35,796 nt of DNA from an uncultured Lactobacillus sp. (GCA_937874695.1 CALNAJ010000007.1:1-35796), one strand, 5' to 3'; counted from the first letter of the stretch, positions 8,386-16,567 are shown. Numbers and translations are program-made. The notes: generated by a model from the sequence alone, not told the origin.

Positions 8386-10782
8386 TTATTTAACTGAATT
8401 AACGAATGACCAATTAATCGTTCCGGAATAGGACCCTTCGACCGCACCACTGTTGACCTTCAACCGAATACCAGTGTCAGCCGTCCAATCAGCCGCAATG
8501 TTGGTTGAGCTTGCCGTGCCATCTGAAGTCCCGCTCGCAATCACTGGCGAGTCACTACTATTCAGGGTCGTGGTATTCCCAGCCGCATCCGTGTAGACCA
8601 GCGCGCCATCCAGTGGCGTACTCGTCGCCGTTCCGTTAAGATACATGCCATCAGTATTGGCCGTAACTGACCAGGTACTGTTCTTAGTCTGACTGTCATC
8701 CACGTTCAGGCTCCAATCATCCGAGCGGTCAATGAGTATGCTCCCGCTACCGGTCAGCGTCGTGGGTTCAAAAATCAAATCCCCACTTGTATGCCCAAAG
8801 CCCACCGTTCCGGCAGTCACCGTGGTCGATACCGTCGCCGATTTATCACCAGCCGTGTCCGTCGCGTAAAAGCTAACGGTGTTGTCCCCAGCGGTTAGCT
8901 TACTATTAGCAATAGGATACTTGAACCCATACATGATCCCGTTGGTCACATCATTTAAATTTACAGTTTCTTGTGCCTCACCATTAATCGTCGGATGAAG
9001 TGTAATATCATCATTATTCATCGTCTTATCAGACGGTACAGCCACCCCTACAACAGTAGCGTCATCAGAACTGCCGGCGTTAACAGCTAAAGTACTACTG
9101 CTCTCATCCAATGCCATCGCCAGTGCTGGATTAACCTTCTTGGTAATCGTGAAGCTCGGTGTCTTCGCCGTCGAAGTCGCGTTACTTCCCACGAAGTAAC
9201 TCGTTTGTGACGCTTCACTCACGTCACTGGCAGAGGCCACATCTTTAACTTTTCCGTATAAGGTCACCGTGGCCTTCTGCGTACCACTCAGGGTCAACCC
9301 ACTATCTGCCAGCGGTACCGACAGTTTCTGACCATCGCCTGAAGCGGTTGGCGCCACAATCTTTGATACATCGACTTTGTTATCGTTACTGTCCGTGTAA
9401 CTGGCATCCGGGTAAGCAATCGACCCGGAAGTCACGTCAATATCGTCCGGAATCGTGAGATCCCCATTGACTGACTTCCAGTCTTCATCCCCGCCAGTCC
9501 GTTCCAACGTATACGTTAGCTTAACATCGCTGTCACCGGAAACGGAATCGCCATCGCTGACGTCATTGGTGTACTCACCGGCATTATCCTTAGTAGTCAT
9601 CGTCGCCGACGCCTCAGTCTGTGCCTCACCGGGAATCTGGTCAAAGACAACCAAGTTATTTTCTGAATACAATCCAGTTGATCCGGTAAAGCCCCAACGA
9701 ACCTTGGTCTGACCTGAGCTTAGATTAAACTCGCTCAAATCGATTGGAACCGTCGCATAGTCAGTCGACTTCTGGGGAAGACCCGTGTCCGGATTTTTAT
9801 CGTTATACGTGTAGGTCATGGACCCCTTACCACCGGAAGTTGTTGGTGGCGTATATGTCACGGTGATATGATGCCACCGGTGATCGGAAAGTTTCCCAGT
9901 ACCACCTGTGGCCCCTTCATCTAAGAGGCCTTCATGTTGGAGATTGTAGTAGTAGAACGTTCCACTCCCACTGATCATATTTCCCGTCAGTGGATTTTTG
10001 ATTTTGCCTTTGCCAACAACACTAGTCCCAGTATACGTGTTGGTATCCCCGGGATAATTGGACGCAATGTGCGTATCCGTAATCTTAGACTGGCTGGAGG
10101 GTGTATCAGCCGGTCCACTGATATCGTAGGATGAAGGGTCACTGTCCGCAAAATCATATGAGCTATTCGTCCACCCAATTAAAGAGCCCCAGTAAGTCCC
10201 TCGTTGCGGCATTTCATTATTCGGGAACGTATCAAATTCAAGTGCCCAACTATTTTGGATCGCCGACGAAGCTGGGTTGGTGTTGTTGAAATACTGGTTC
10301 GCCACACCCCAAACGCCCATAGACTGGCCGGACCCGGAATAGGCATCGGTCCCACCATTCTGGAGAACAAAGGCCATCCCGTCACCGACGTTTGCTGTAT
10401 TTTCACCACTCGCGTAGATCCACATCGAGGCCGTTTCACTCTTGCTCAAATCAAATGAATCATCCGTCGACCAAATTGTCCCCCAACTATTCTGAACGCC
10501 GGCTTGAGAAATCCGAATAGCCGAGTTCCCGGTACCAGCCGGACTACCGGCCTTGACCAGTTCGGCAGCATTATTCCCAGTCGCCGAGTCCACTGATTTA
10601 TCAATGGTAAAGTAGTTCGCATCCAAACCGTTCTGCAGGTCAACCCCCTGAGGCGCGCCATCTAAAGCTGCTTGGCCAGTATTAAAAATTGTAGAATTGG
10701 CGCTAGCCGATATCGTCGACCACCCACTCAATCCAGCTATGGCCAATACAGCCATTCCCAACATGCTCTTCTTGATATTCAT
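8386..10782 (-). CDS. Secreted L-type lectin-domain protein with divergent WxL-like C-terminus (copy 4)
   Basis: 798-residue secreted protein. The signal peptide is about 1-28 (ends ISASA). The lectin-like domain spans about 45-390, with NSWGTIW near 98-104, GDGMAFVL at 133-140 and ALEFDT at 180-185. Ig-like segments follow. The C-terminal domain aligns with the WxL domains of its sisters, but the two signature positions read WSV and WSF instead of W-x-L, so wall binding may differ. The ATG at 10782 follows GGGGG by eight bases. Promoter block, leader layout and N-terminal sequence make it the closest relative of copy 3. It is the first of the four in the direction of transcription. The ligand is unknown. 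Confidence 0.88.
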   Translation of the reverse strand: MNIKKSMLGMAVLAIAGLSGWSTISASANSTIFNTGQAALDGAPQGVDLQNGLDANYFTIDKSVDSATGNNAAELVKAGSPAGTGNSAIRISQAGVQNSWGTIWSTDDSFDLSKSETASMWIYASGENTANVGDGMAFVLQNGGTDAYSGSGQSMGVWGVANQYFNNTNPASSAIQNSWALEFDTFPNNEMPQRGTYWGSLIGWTNSSYDFADSDPSSYDISGPADTPSSQSKITDTHIASNYPGDTNTYTGTSVVGKGKIKNPLTGNMISGSGTFYYYNLQHEGLLDEGATGGTGKLSDHRWHHITVTYTPPTTSGGKGSMTYTYNDKNPDTGLPQKSTDYATVPIDLSEFNLSSGQTKVRWGFTGSTGLYSENNLVVFDQIPGEAQTEASATMTTKDNAGEYTNDVSDGDSVSGDSDVKLTYTLERTGGDEDWKSVNGDLTIPDDIDVTSGSIAYPDASYTDSNDNKVDVSKIVAPTASGDGQKLSVPLADSGLTLSGTQKATVTLYGKVKDVASASDVSEASQTSYFVGSNATSTAKTPSFTITKKVNPALAMALDESSSTLAVNAGSSDDATVVGVAVPSDKTMNNDDITLHPTINGEAQETVNLNDVTNGIMYGFKYPIANSKLTAGDNTVSFYATDTAGDKSATVSTTVTAGTVGFGHTSGDLIFEPTTLTGSGSILIDRSDDWSLNVDDSQTKNSTWSVTANTDGMYLNGTATSTPLDGALVYTDAAGNTTTLNSSDSPVIASGTSDGTASSTNIAADWTADTGIRLKVNSGAVEGSYSGTINWSFVNSVK

Positions 10783-10790
10783 CGCACGAA

Positions 10791-10835
10791 CCCCCTTGCC
10801 CGGTAGTCGACCGGCTCACTCTAATTTCCTCAACT
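10791..10835 (-). promoter_or_regulatory. Conserved leader element of lectin gene copy 4
   Basis: The minus strand has AGTTGAGG (10828-10835), 13 bases, the hairpin CCGGT/ACCGG (10800-10814), then GCAAGGGGG as the ribosome site. Same order of parts as in copies 1 and 3. Confidence 0.6.
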
Positions 10836-10933
10836 CGACGCATAACTCTATCCATTCACTTATTCGTGGAAAACTAACTTTTGCTATGAATATGTGCTGC
10901 CCACAGCCGTTTGCTAGTCATCCTAGTAAATAT

Positions 10934-10942
10934 AGTATACCA
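10934..10942 (-). promoter_or_regulatory. Extended -10 promoter of lectin copy 4
   Basis: The minus strand reads TGATGGTATACTATATTTA, identical to the block before copy 3. No clear -35. The leader would be about 145 bases. Confidence 0.65.
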
Positions 10943-11253
10943 TCATCCAGTGAATTTGGTTCGACGTTTTAGGGGATTGCTCGCTGGTTTTAAGATTGCT
11001 TTAAGGTACCGTCAGTTCAAGGATATCAAGTCAAAAAATATCTATCACTAGTTTTGCCGCGTTATAATTGTTTTTCAGTTTTTGTTACACATTGTTAGTT
11101 TCGTAACGTTCTCGGTTCTTGCAGTTGTTCAATTAAATCTACGTTATATCAAAAGAGAATTATGCCCCTTCCATTTAACTTGCCGGTACCACATAAATTT
11201 TTCTTAAAGTAATACACCATCATTTTCATTAATAAGTTAGCAATAATTCAGTT
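10943..11253. other. Gene-free stretch between lectin copy 4 promoter and the DUF916 gene terminator
   Basis: I see no gene, repeat or clear hairpin here. It is A+T-rich and probably only upstream spacer of copy 4. Confidence 0.4.
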
Positions 11254-11254
11254 C

Positions 11255-11310
11255 AAAACAAAAACGCTCTGATGAGAATCAGCATTTCCGCTAATCCTCA
11301 TCAGAGCGTT
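11255..11310 (-). terminator. Intrinsic terminator of the DUF916 gene
   Basis: A 21-bp stem beginning AACGCTCTGATGAG (11263-11310, minus strand) with a six-base loop is followed by TTTTTGTTTTG. It is the strongest hairpin in the surface cluster. Confidence 0.9.
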
Positions 11311-11320
11311 ATTCTATAAT

Positions 11321-12367
11321 CTATTCAGTTTCGTCCGTGTCATCATCTTTCTTCCGATTCTTCATCAATAAGTAAACGATAATGGCTAACAACAAGACGA
11401 TTAGAATCCCACCACCAACGAACCACCAAAGATAACTCTTCTGTGGTGTATTGATCCGGTTCTTCAGTGAACTGATATCCTTTTGGGTAATCGTAAAGTT
11501 CTTTGTGAACTGCCAATGATAACCGCCCTTGGCGTACGCATCCAACTTCAAGGTGTAATCACCCGCAGTTAACTGCTTGTCACCCCAAGGAATGGAGTAA
11601 TTGAAGTTCGAATTAGGTGCCATTGCCATACCTTCCTTAGTCTGACTCAAGACAGTCTTTGAACTACCTTGCTTCGTGACCTTAGAAACCACCTTCAATG
11701 CCTTCATCAAACCTGGACGGGGATTTTGTAAATTGGCTTGAACTTGACTAAAGCCATTGATTGATCCGGCTTTAACCGCATTTAATCGCATATCAGGCGC
11801 AACGTCAATACCGCTCTCACGCAAGCGAACACCCACTACATAAGCAAAAGCATTGCTAATCGTCACACCATTCTTCTTGTTACCCGCGTTGTTATCTTTA
11901 AGTTCCTTGACATAAACACCGCCCAAGATCATACCATCGATCTTTTTGGCTGGCATTTTGTAGTCTACAGAGACTTTCTTAGAGCTCTTTGCATTAACGG
12001 TAACTTTCTGCGTATCATTTTTGCCAAATACGTCCTTGATACCAACTTTTAGAGAACTATCCAGTTTGGGATTGCTTTGACTATAATCGATAACCCCATT
12101 GGTATTGGTCATCGCTTGATTAACACCAACCTGGAACTTCTTTGCTGACTTGCTTGAGTTATGAATAACAATCGTTAGTTTTTGTTGTTCATTGGGTTTT
12201 ACGCGAAGTGCAAAGTAAGTCACTTTCTTATCATCCTGATTTTTTGGCGTTATCGTGCTAACTGAGTATCCAACACTTTCCGCCTTCGCAGTCTTAGTCT
12301 GCTGCATCCAACCAAACGCTACTAACAACGTCCCTAACGTTACTAATACCCTCAACCAACGTTTCAT
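11321..12367 (-). CDS. WxL protein-interacting membrane protein (DUF916/DUF3324)
   Basis: 348-residue membrane-anchored protein. The signal peptide is about 1-29. A DUF916 domain (about 30-150; known in the family as the peptidoglycan-binding part) and a DUF3324 domain (about 160-305; host or partner binding) follow. One membrane segment, rich in Ile/Leu/Val, lies near 312-334, with a short Lys/Asp-rich cytoplasmic tail. In studied Gram-positives these proteins partner with WxL proteins on the surface, and this one follows a short WxL gene on the same strand. The start is the ATG at 12367 with GGAGG ten bases upstream; a TTG two codons earlier lies too close to that site. A perfect 12-bp hairpin stands between the two genes. 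The domain assignment is confident, the partner is inferred from position. Confidence 0.9.
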   Translation of the reverse strand: MKRWLRVLVTLGTLLVAFGWMQQTKTAKAESVGYSVSTITPKNQDDKKVTYFALRVKPNEQQKLTIVIHNSSKSAKKFQVGVNQAMTNTNGVIDYSQSNPKLDSSLKVGIKDVFGKNDTQKVTVNAKSSKKVSVDYKMPAKKIDGMILGGVYVKELKDNNAGNKKNGVTISNAFAYVVGVRLRESGIDVAPDMRLNAVKAGSINGFSQVQANLQNPRPGLMKALKVVSKVTKQGSSKTVLSQTKEGMAMAPNSNFNYSIPWGDKQLTAGDYTLKLDAYAKGGYHWQFTKNFTITQKDISSLKNRINTPQKSYLWWFVGGGILIVLLLAIIVYLLMKNRKKDDDTDETE

Positions 12368-12411
12368 GGTCAACCTGCCTCCATCATTTTATAAACCGTT
12401 TTCTTCATTGT

Positions 12412-12445
12412 AACAAAGAATGCGGTAGCTGTCGCTACCGCATTC
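12412..12445 (-). terminator. Hairpin between WxL gene and DUF916 gene, probably partial terminator
   Basis: A perfect 12-bp stem, GAATGCGGTAGC/GCTACCGCATTC with loop GACA (12418-12445, minus strand), is followed by only TTTGTTA. The weak U-tract and the lack of a clear promoter before the DUF916 gene suggest read-through attenuation or RNA processing rather than a full stop. Confidence 0.65.
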
Positions 12446-12499
12446 CGAATTTAATATTTATGGTAATTTAGCTCATTTTTTAAAAACTATTTGGTTGAA

Positions 12500-13204
12500 T
12501 TAAGCTTGAGTTGAAGGCGTGTTAGCAATCGTCCAAGTCAAACTTGAAGAGTAAGTACCAGCAGCGTTACCACCAGCAATATTTAAGGTTGCATCATTGA
12601 TTTGATTTCTCCAAGTACCATAACCGTTACCAGCAGCAGCGGTCAATACAGGAACTGCGTTGGCCTCACCAGGAGTAACAGTCGTTGTGGCACCAACACC
12701 AGCAGCGGCGATACCAATAGTAGCAGGCTTTAAAGTGTTGTCAGTCTTCCCATCGACATCAGCATTATCAGTTTCTGGTGTACCCTTCAAATCAATAGTA
12801 GCACCCAATAACGTCTTGACATTGCTTGGATCAGTTTTGTCAGTGAAATCAGATGCAGCAACCGTTACATTCCAGCCAGCATCACTACCACTGTTGACAA
12901 CTTCAACGGCCCCGCCCTTAGCATCTTTATTAGTCGAACCATTATTTGTTGTAATTCCGGAACCTGAAGTAATATCGAAATTGTCAGCCTTACCAGTAAC
13001 TTTATGAGTACCGAAAGCTAAATCTGGGGCAGCAGTTAATGATACGGCACCATCATGAGTACCAGTACCGTCACCTGGAGTCAACGTAACAGAGGCGTCA
13101 GTTGATTGACTATTAGTGTCAGCCGCGTTAGCAGTAACAGTAGTGAACCCAAACCCAGCAGCAAGTGCAACAGTAGCGATTAATTGTAAAGTTTTTTTAG
13201 TCAT
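12500..13204 (-). CDS. Short WxL-type surface protein
   Basis: 234-residue secreted protein. The signal peptide is about 1-27 (ends TVTANA). The rest is essentially one WxL-type domain, with proximal WNV and distal WTI in the position of the two W-x-L motifs. The sequence is low in complexity, rich in Ala, Gly, Thr and Asn, as is usual for this family. The start is the ATG at 13204 with GAGGGAG nine bases upstream; a TTG further upstream falls inside that site. It has the best promoter of the surface cluster and precedes the DUF916 gene, so the pair is probably one transcription unit with the WxL protein made in excess. Likely role is non-covalent attachment to the wall together with the DUF916 protein. 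Confidence 0.87.
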   Translation of the reverse strand: MTKKTLQLIATVALAAGFGFTTVTANAADTNSQSTDASVTLTPGDGTGTHDGAVSLTAAPDLAFGTHKVTGKADNFDITSGSGITTNNGSTNKDAKGGAVEVVNSGSDAGWNVTVAASDFTDKTDPSNVKTLLGATIDLKGTPETDNADVDGKTDNTLKPATIGIAAAGVGATTTVTPGEANAVPVLTAAAGNGYGTWRNQINDATLNIAGGNAAGTYSSSLTWTIANTPSTQA

Positions 13205-13348
13205 GATATTTATCTCCCTCAACTTGATTGTCTTTGTTCTTTACTCTTCTAAACATTTTGTCCAAAGCGACGACTCTATTTTATGAACCTGCCCCAATTA
13301 GAGGCGCTTTATTGAACCATCTGATGAACTCATCTGATTACATAAGTT

Positions 13349-13377
13349 ATAATAGCACGGTTTTTGTCTTCTGTCCA
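13349..13377 (-). promoter_or_regulatory. Promoter of the short WxL gene
   Basis: The minus strand has TGGACA, a 17-base spacer ending in TGC, and TATTAT: near-consensus -35 and extended -10. The leader to the start codon is about 140 bases. Confidence 0.75.
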
Positions 13378-13703
13378 CAATTAATTATGTGTGGGGAAGA
13401 TTGTTTTTCTCGGAACTGTTTAATAGCATGCGATTAAGTTTACAGGGTACATAAATAAGCTCTGTAACTGCTGATATATCAACGTTTTTCGACCATCAAT
13501 TTTCACGGTACGGTTCATTTCATTAGCTCAATTCGATAAAAATTGTCACGTGATAAGCAATTTTTCACTATCGTGCATAGGGTGTTTGCTCACCATGGGA
13601 TTTAGTTGAGCAATCGAACCAACTTTAAGGAATCCTTATTTATCAACAGCTCCAGCATTCCGGCCTCCTGAAACCCCTTTCAAAATTTCACAAGCAAAAA
13701 AAT
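13378..13703. other. Gene-free stretch between WxL promoter and sortase terminator
   Basis: No credible gene. An imperfect inverted repeat (CGATAAAAATTG against CAATTTTTCACTATCG, about 13533-13576) is the only structure noticed; its role is unknown. Confidence 0.35.
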
Positions 13704-13743
13704 TTAAAAAAAATAACATTTTTTGCAATTTCGCAAAAAATGT
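13704..13743 (-). terminator. Intrinsic terminator of the sortase gene
   Basis: The minus strand stem ACATTTTTTGC/GCAAAAAATGT (13716-13743) is followed by TATTTTTTTT. It begins ten bases after the sortase stop codon. Confidence 0.85.
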
Positions 13744-13753
13744 CATGATTTTC

Positions 13754-14467
13754 TTAGTTTTTATTGTTAAATCCACTGTGGAATCCCTTTTGAACCGAGA
13801 CTGGTGCATCCTTATAGGCCATCTGCTTCACGTAATTACCACGAATCATCAGCCGGTTGGCCCCGGTCGCGTCACAGGTAATCAACGTTACCATGGTCTT
13901 CTTGGTCTGATCGACCACCTTGACGTCTGTTGCCGGAATGAACTTCCGCACACTGACTGTATAGACGAAGACCTTCTTGGCATTGGTCAAATAAATCTTT
14001 TGCCCGACCCGTGTCTTCCAGTATAGTGGACTGAATAAAATCGTTTGCGAACTCATGTGATGACCCGCCAACGGATAATTTCCCTGGCCCATCTGTTGGT
14101 CCGGCCGCATGGTGCCAGCTGTCAGTGCCAAGACATCATTGCTGAGGCCCTTGGCAATCGGCAGATGGATCTTTGACTGTGGCATGTAGATTTCACCCAC
14201 CACGTGAATATTAGCCGTATTCCAACGCGCGTTCGCCACGGTCGAGAAGTCCAGTGACTTAACCTTACTGAAATCGTACGACGCCTTTTTCTTCTCATTC
14301 TTCTGCACGGTCTTTTTGGAGATCTGCGGTTGATAGGAAGAAATCAGCCAATTTTTAATCTGCTCGTTAAAGATCAACCCGAGCGAGATGATAATCAAAA
14401 TGATAAAAATCGTCGTCCAGAACCACCGCCAGCGATGCTTAGGCTGTTGTTGCTGTTTATCTGCCAT
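13754..14467 (-). CDS. srtA: Class A sortase
   Basis: 237-residue membrane transpeptidase that joins LPxTG-type proteins to the cell wall. One N-terminal membrane anchor (about 18-38, Ile-rich) follows a basic start. The catalytic domain occupies about 80-225, with the His in LAGHHM, the Cys in TLITCD and the Arg in ANRLMIRG. The ATG at 14467 lies 11 bases after GGGGGAG; the upstream GTG overlaps that site. A possible promoter (TTGTTT, TAAAAT) precedes it. None of the neighbouring surface proteins ends in an LPxTG signal, so this is likely the housekeeping sortase rather than a partner of the lectin cluster. Confidence 0.9.
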   Translation of the reverse strand: MADKQQQQPKHRWRWFWTTIFIILIIISLGLIFNEQIKNWLISSYQPQISKKTVQKNEKKKASYDFSKVKSLDFSTVANARWNTANIHVVGEIYMPQSKIHLPIAKGLSNDVLALTAGTMRPDQQMGQGNYPLAGHHMSSQTILFSPLYWKTRVGQKIYLTNAKKVFVYTVSVRKFIPATDVKVVDQTKKTMVTLITCDATGANRLMIRGNYVKQMAYKDAPVSVQKGFHSGFNNKN

Positions 14468-14617
14468 AGTTACTACCACTCCCCCCAGCTATTCGTTATC
14501 TTCACTGGCAAATTTTACCCCATTTACTGTTAAAAACAAAGTGAAATCATTCCACCACACACCGTGGCCGGCAGTTTTCGCCGCTTAGTCTTCGCATTCT
14601 GACAAGACTTAAAGAGA

Positions 14618-14650
14618 CAGTAAAGGCGGGAAGCCTATCAGCCTCCCGCC
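14618..14650 (-). terminator. Terminator of the NADH oxidase-like gene
   Basis: The minus strand stem GGCGGGAGGC/GCTTCCCGCC with a six-base loop (14625-14650) lies ten bases after the stop codon. The U-tract is poor (TTTACTG), so termination efficiency is uncertain. Confidence 0.65.
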
Positions 14651-14660
14651 ATATCGTCAT

Positions 14661-16061
14661 TTATTTTTTACTTTTCTTATCCGGCTTAACTCCCGCCGTA
14701 ACCCGTGGCTGCCGATTCCCCCGCGCTGCTTCCTGAGCGACCGCCATTTGCGCCGCCAAATTCAGGAAGTTAAACGTATCATCGAAGTTCGGATTGAACA
14801 GCATATCCACAAAGGCCAGGTCATCGATCGTATTCCGGTTCTGAATCGCAATCGAAATCGCGTTAGCCGACTGGGCCACCTCGTGTTTACTGAAGAGCTG
14901 GGCCCCCAGGACCCGCCGATTATCACGGTCATAGACCAGGTTGATCAACAGTTTATCCGTCGTTGGCATGTAGTCCGGCCGCCAGGTACCCTCAAAGGTC
15001 ACGCTATCTGCGTTCAGTCCCGCCGAAGCCGCGTGCCGCAACGTCAGCCCAGAAGAAGCCAGCGTCCGGCCAAAGATGTTGATGGCTGAGGTCGCCTGAG
15101 TCCCCATATAGCGTTGCAGGTTGCCAAAGACGTTGATGCCGGCTAACATCCCCTGCCGCACAGCGTTCGTTGCCAGCGGCGTGTAGGCGGGTTGTCCCGT
15201 CGGATTGAAGTTGACCACACTAGCATCCCCACAGGCAAAAATGTCTGGATTTGAGGATTGAATGTAATCATTGATGATGATGGCCCCGTGACGATCCATC
15301 TTCACTTGCCCGCGTAAGAGGGTCGTGTTGGGGACAAAGCCCGTGCTGACAATGGCCACATCCGCGCGATACGTCTCATCATCGGTCTCAATGGCGAGTC
15401 CCTTGTCATCCTGAGCAAACGACGTCACCCGGCTATTCAGGGCCACTTTAACGCCTTGTTCCCGTAAAATAGCAACGACTTTGTCCGACAAATTCTGATC
15501 GACATAGTGGTCCAACAGGATGTCCTGCGATTGAATCAACAGAACTTCGTGGCCGGTCCGCGCGTAACTTTCCGCCAATTCAGTCCCAATGTAGCCCCCA
15601 CCAATGATGGCGATGCGCTTATGATCCTTGGCCGCCTGATAGACCGCCTTGGCTTGTTCGTAATTTTTACACAGCAAAACCATGTCTTCATCAATACCGA
15701 AGATCGGTGGTACGTTGACCGTTGAGCCGGTAGCCATGATGAGCTTATCGTAAGTGTCACTGGTCAACTCGCCGGAGTCCATGTCGACAACTTCCACTGT
15801 CTTAGCGGCCGCATCGATTTTCACGACGTTGTGTCGTGTGAGAACGTTGGCACCCAACTCTGTTAACTCTTCCGGAGACGAATAGAACATGTCTTCCAGG
15901 TGCTTGACCTGGCCATCCAAGAAGAGTGAGATTCCCGTCGACAGAAATGATACGTTGGTGTGCCGTTCGTAAATAGTGACTTCCGTGTCGGGATGATCCT
16001 TTAGGATTTGAATCGCAGCGTTCGTTCCCGCATGGGTGCTTCCAACAATAATGACCTTCAT
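14661..16061 (-). CDS. Flavin NADH oxidase/peroxidase-family protein with Thr at the redox-Cys position
   Basis: 466-residue member of the NADH oxidase / NADH peroxidase / CoA-disulfide reductase family. An N-terminal FAD site (VIIVGSTHAG, with the conserved His10), an NAD site (GGGYIGTELAE, about 154-164) and a second FAD motif (FACGDAS) are intact, and the C-terminal dimerisation domain is complete. The residue that is Cys42 in characterised enzymes is Thr42 here (FLSTG; codon 15936-15938). In the family that Cys cycles through a sulfenic acid, and its loss changes oxygen reduction from water toward peroxide, so an H2O2-forming oxidase or another electron-transfer role is inferred. Counting from the second ATG (16061), seven bases after GAGGGGG, gives the family numbering exactly; a first ATG at 16064 is also possible. 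The C-terminus ends in a Lys-rich tail. Confidence 0.85.
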   Translation of the reverse strand: MKVIIVGSTHAGTNAAIQILKDHPDTEVTIYERHTNVSFLSTGISLFLDGQVKHLEDMFYSSPEELTELGANVLTRHNVVKIDAAAKTVEVVDMDSGELTSDTYDKLIMATGSTVNVPPIFGIDEDMVLLCKNYEQAKAVYQAAKDHKRIAIIGGGYIGTELAESYARTGHEVLLIQSQDILLDHYVDQNLSDKVVAILREQGVKVALNSRVTSFAQDDKGLAIETDDETYRADVAIVSTGFVPNTTLLRGQVKMDRHGAIIINDYIQSSNPDIFACGDASVVNFNPTGQPAYTPLATNAVRQGMLAGINVFGNLQRYMGTQATSAINIFGRTLASSGLTLRHAASAGLNADSVTFEGTWRPDYMPTTDKLLINLVYDRDNRRVLGAQLFSKHEVAQSANAISIAIQNRNTIDDLAFVDMLFNPNFDDTFNFLNLAAQMAVAQEAARGNRQPRVTAGVKPDKKSKK

Positions 16062-16311
16062 CATAGTTCCCCCTCATATTCTACAACGCATAAATTTAGC
16101 TGTGTGTCCCGCGACGAGCACACAATAGTCGGGCAACTTGTAAGGCCCCTTTTACATCTAGTTATCTACTTTAGGACAGTCCGTCAGCTTTTCCCCTCAA
16201 AAGACGGCTAATCATCCAAGGGTTGAATTACCCATTAAATATTAACCGTTGAGATTACTGTAACACTTGATATATCGGGCATTAAGCGGATCATTTCAGT
16301 ACTGATAGTGT

Positions 16312-16340
16312 ATTTTCACCCAATTAGCTTAATTTGTCAA
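16312..16340 (-). promoter_or_regulatory. Possible promoter of the NADH oxidase-like gene
   Basis: The minus strand has consensus TTGACA, a 17-base spacer and GAAAAT. It implies a leader of about 250 bases, which contains a small GTGTG/CACAC hairpin but no riboswitch that I recognise. Apart from this the stretch 16062-16390 holds nothing. Confidence 0.45.
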
Positions 16341-16391
16341 AACAAATCCCTTCACAATTATCAGGATCCGCATTCTATCGGTCTTTCGCCA

Positions 16392-16423
16392 ACAAAAAAG
16401 CCAGGACAAATAAGTCCTAGCCT
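16392..16423 (-). terminator. Terminator left behind by a decayed gene
   Basis: The minus strand stem AGGCTAGGAC/GTCCTGGCTT (16398-16423) plus six T follows the remnant at 16460-16567 by about 36 bases. It seems intact although the gene is gone. Confidence 0.75.
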
Positions 16424-16459
16424 GACGCATAGCGTACATGATTAACGTTGTGATTTTGC

Positions 16460-16567
16460 TTACTTGATGACTTTTATGAACTGGGGATTGCCGGTGATGT
16501 AGCCACCGGCGGCTTTGTAACGGCGCGTGTTGTCCCGGCGAAAACAGATAGTCTTCCTGGTTCCCAC
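16460..16567 (-). pseudogene. C-terminal remnant of a surface-type protein (possibly DUF5776)
   Basis: Only about 35 codons remain open on the minus strand, ending RRYKAAGGYITGNPQF then IKVIK and a stop. A TAG precedes the frame, and there is no usable ribosome site. The pattern of a basic YK...GGYIT.N..F tail at a C-terminus recalls the DUF5776 domain ends of lactobacillus surface proteins, and the following terminator supports this being the end of a real gene. The family assignment is from memory of the motif and is uncertain. The overlapping longer frame at 16329-16583 is its shadow. Confidence 0.45.

Noticed and set aside
13533..13576. Imperfect inverted repeat near the sortase terminator
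   Set aside because: Arms need several mismatches in A+T-rich sequence, so chance is likely.
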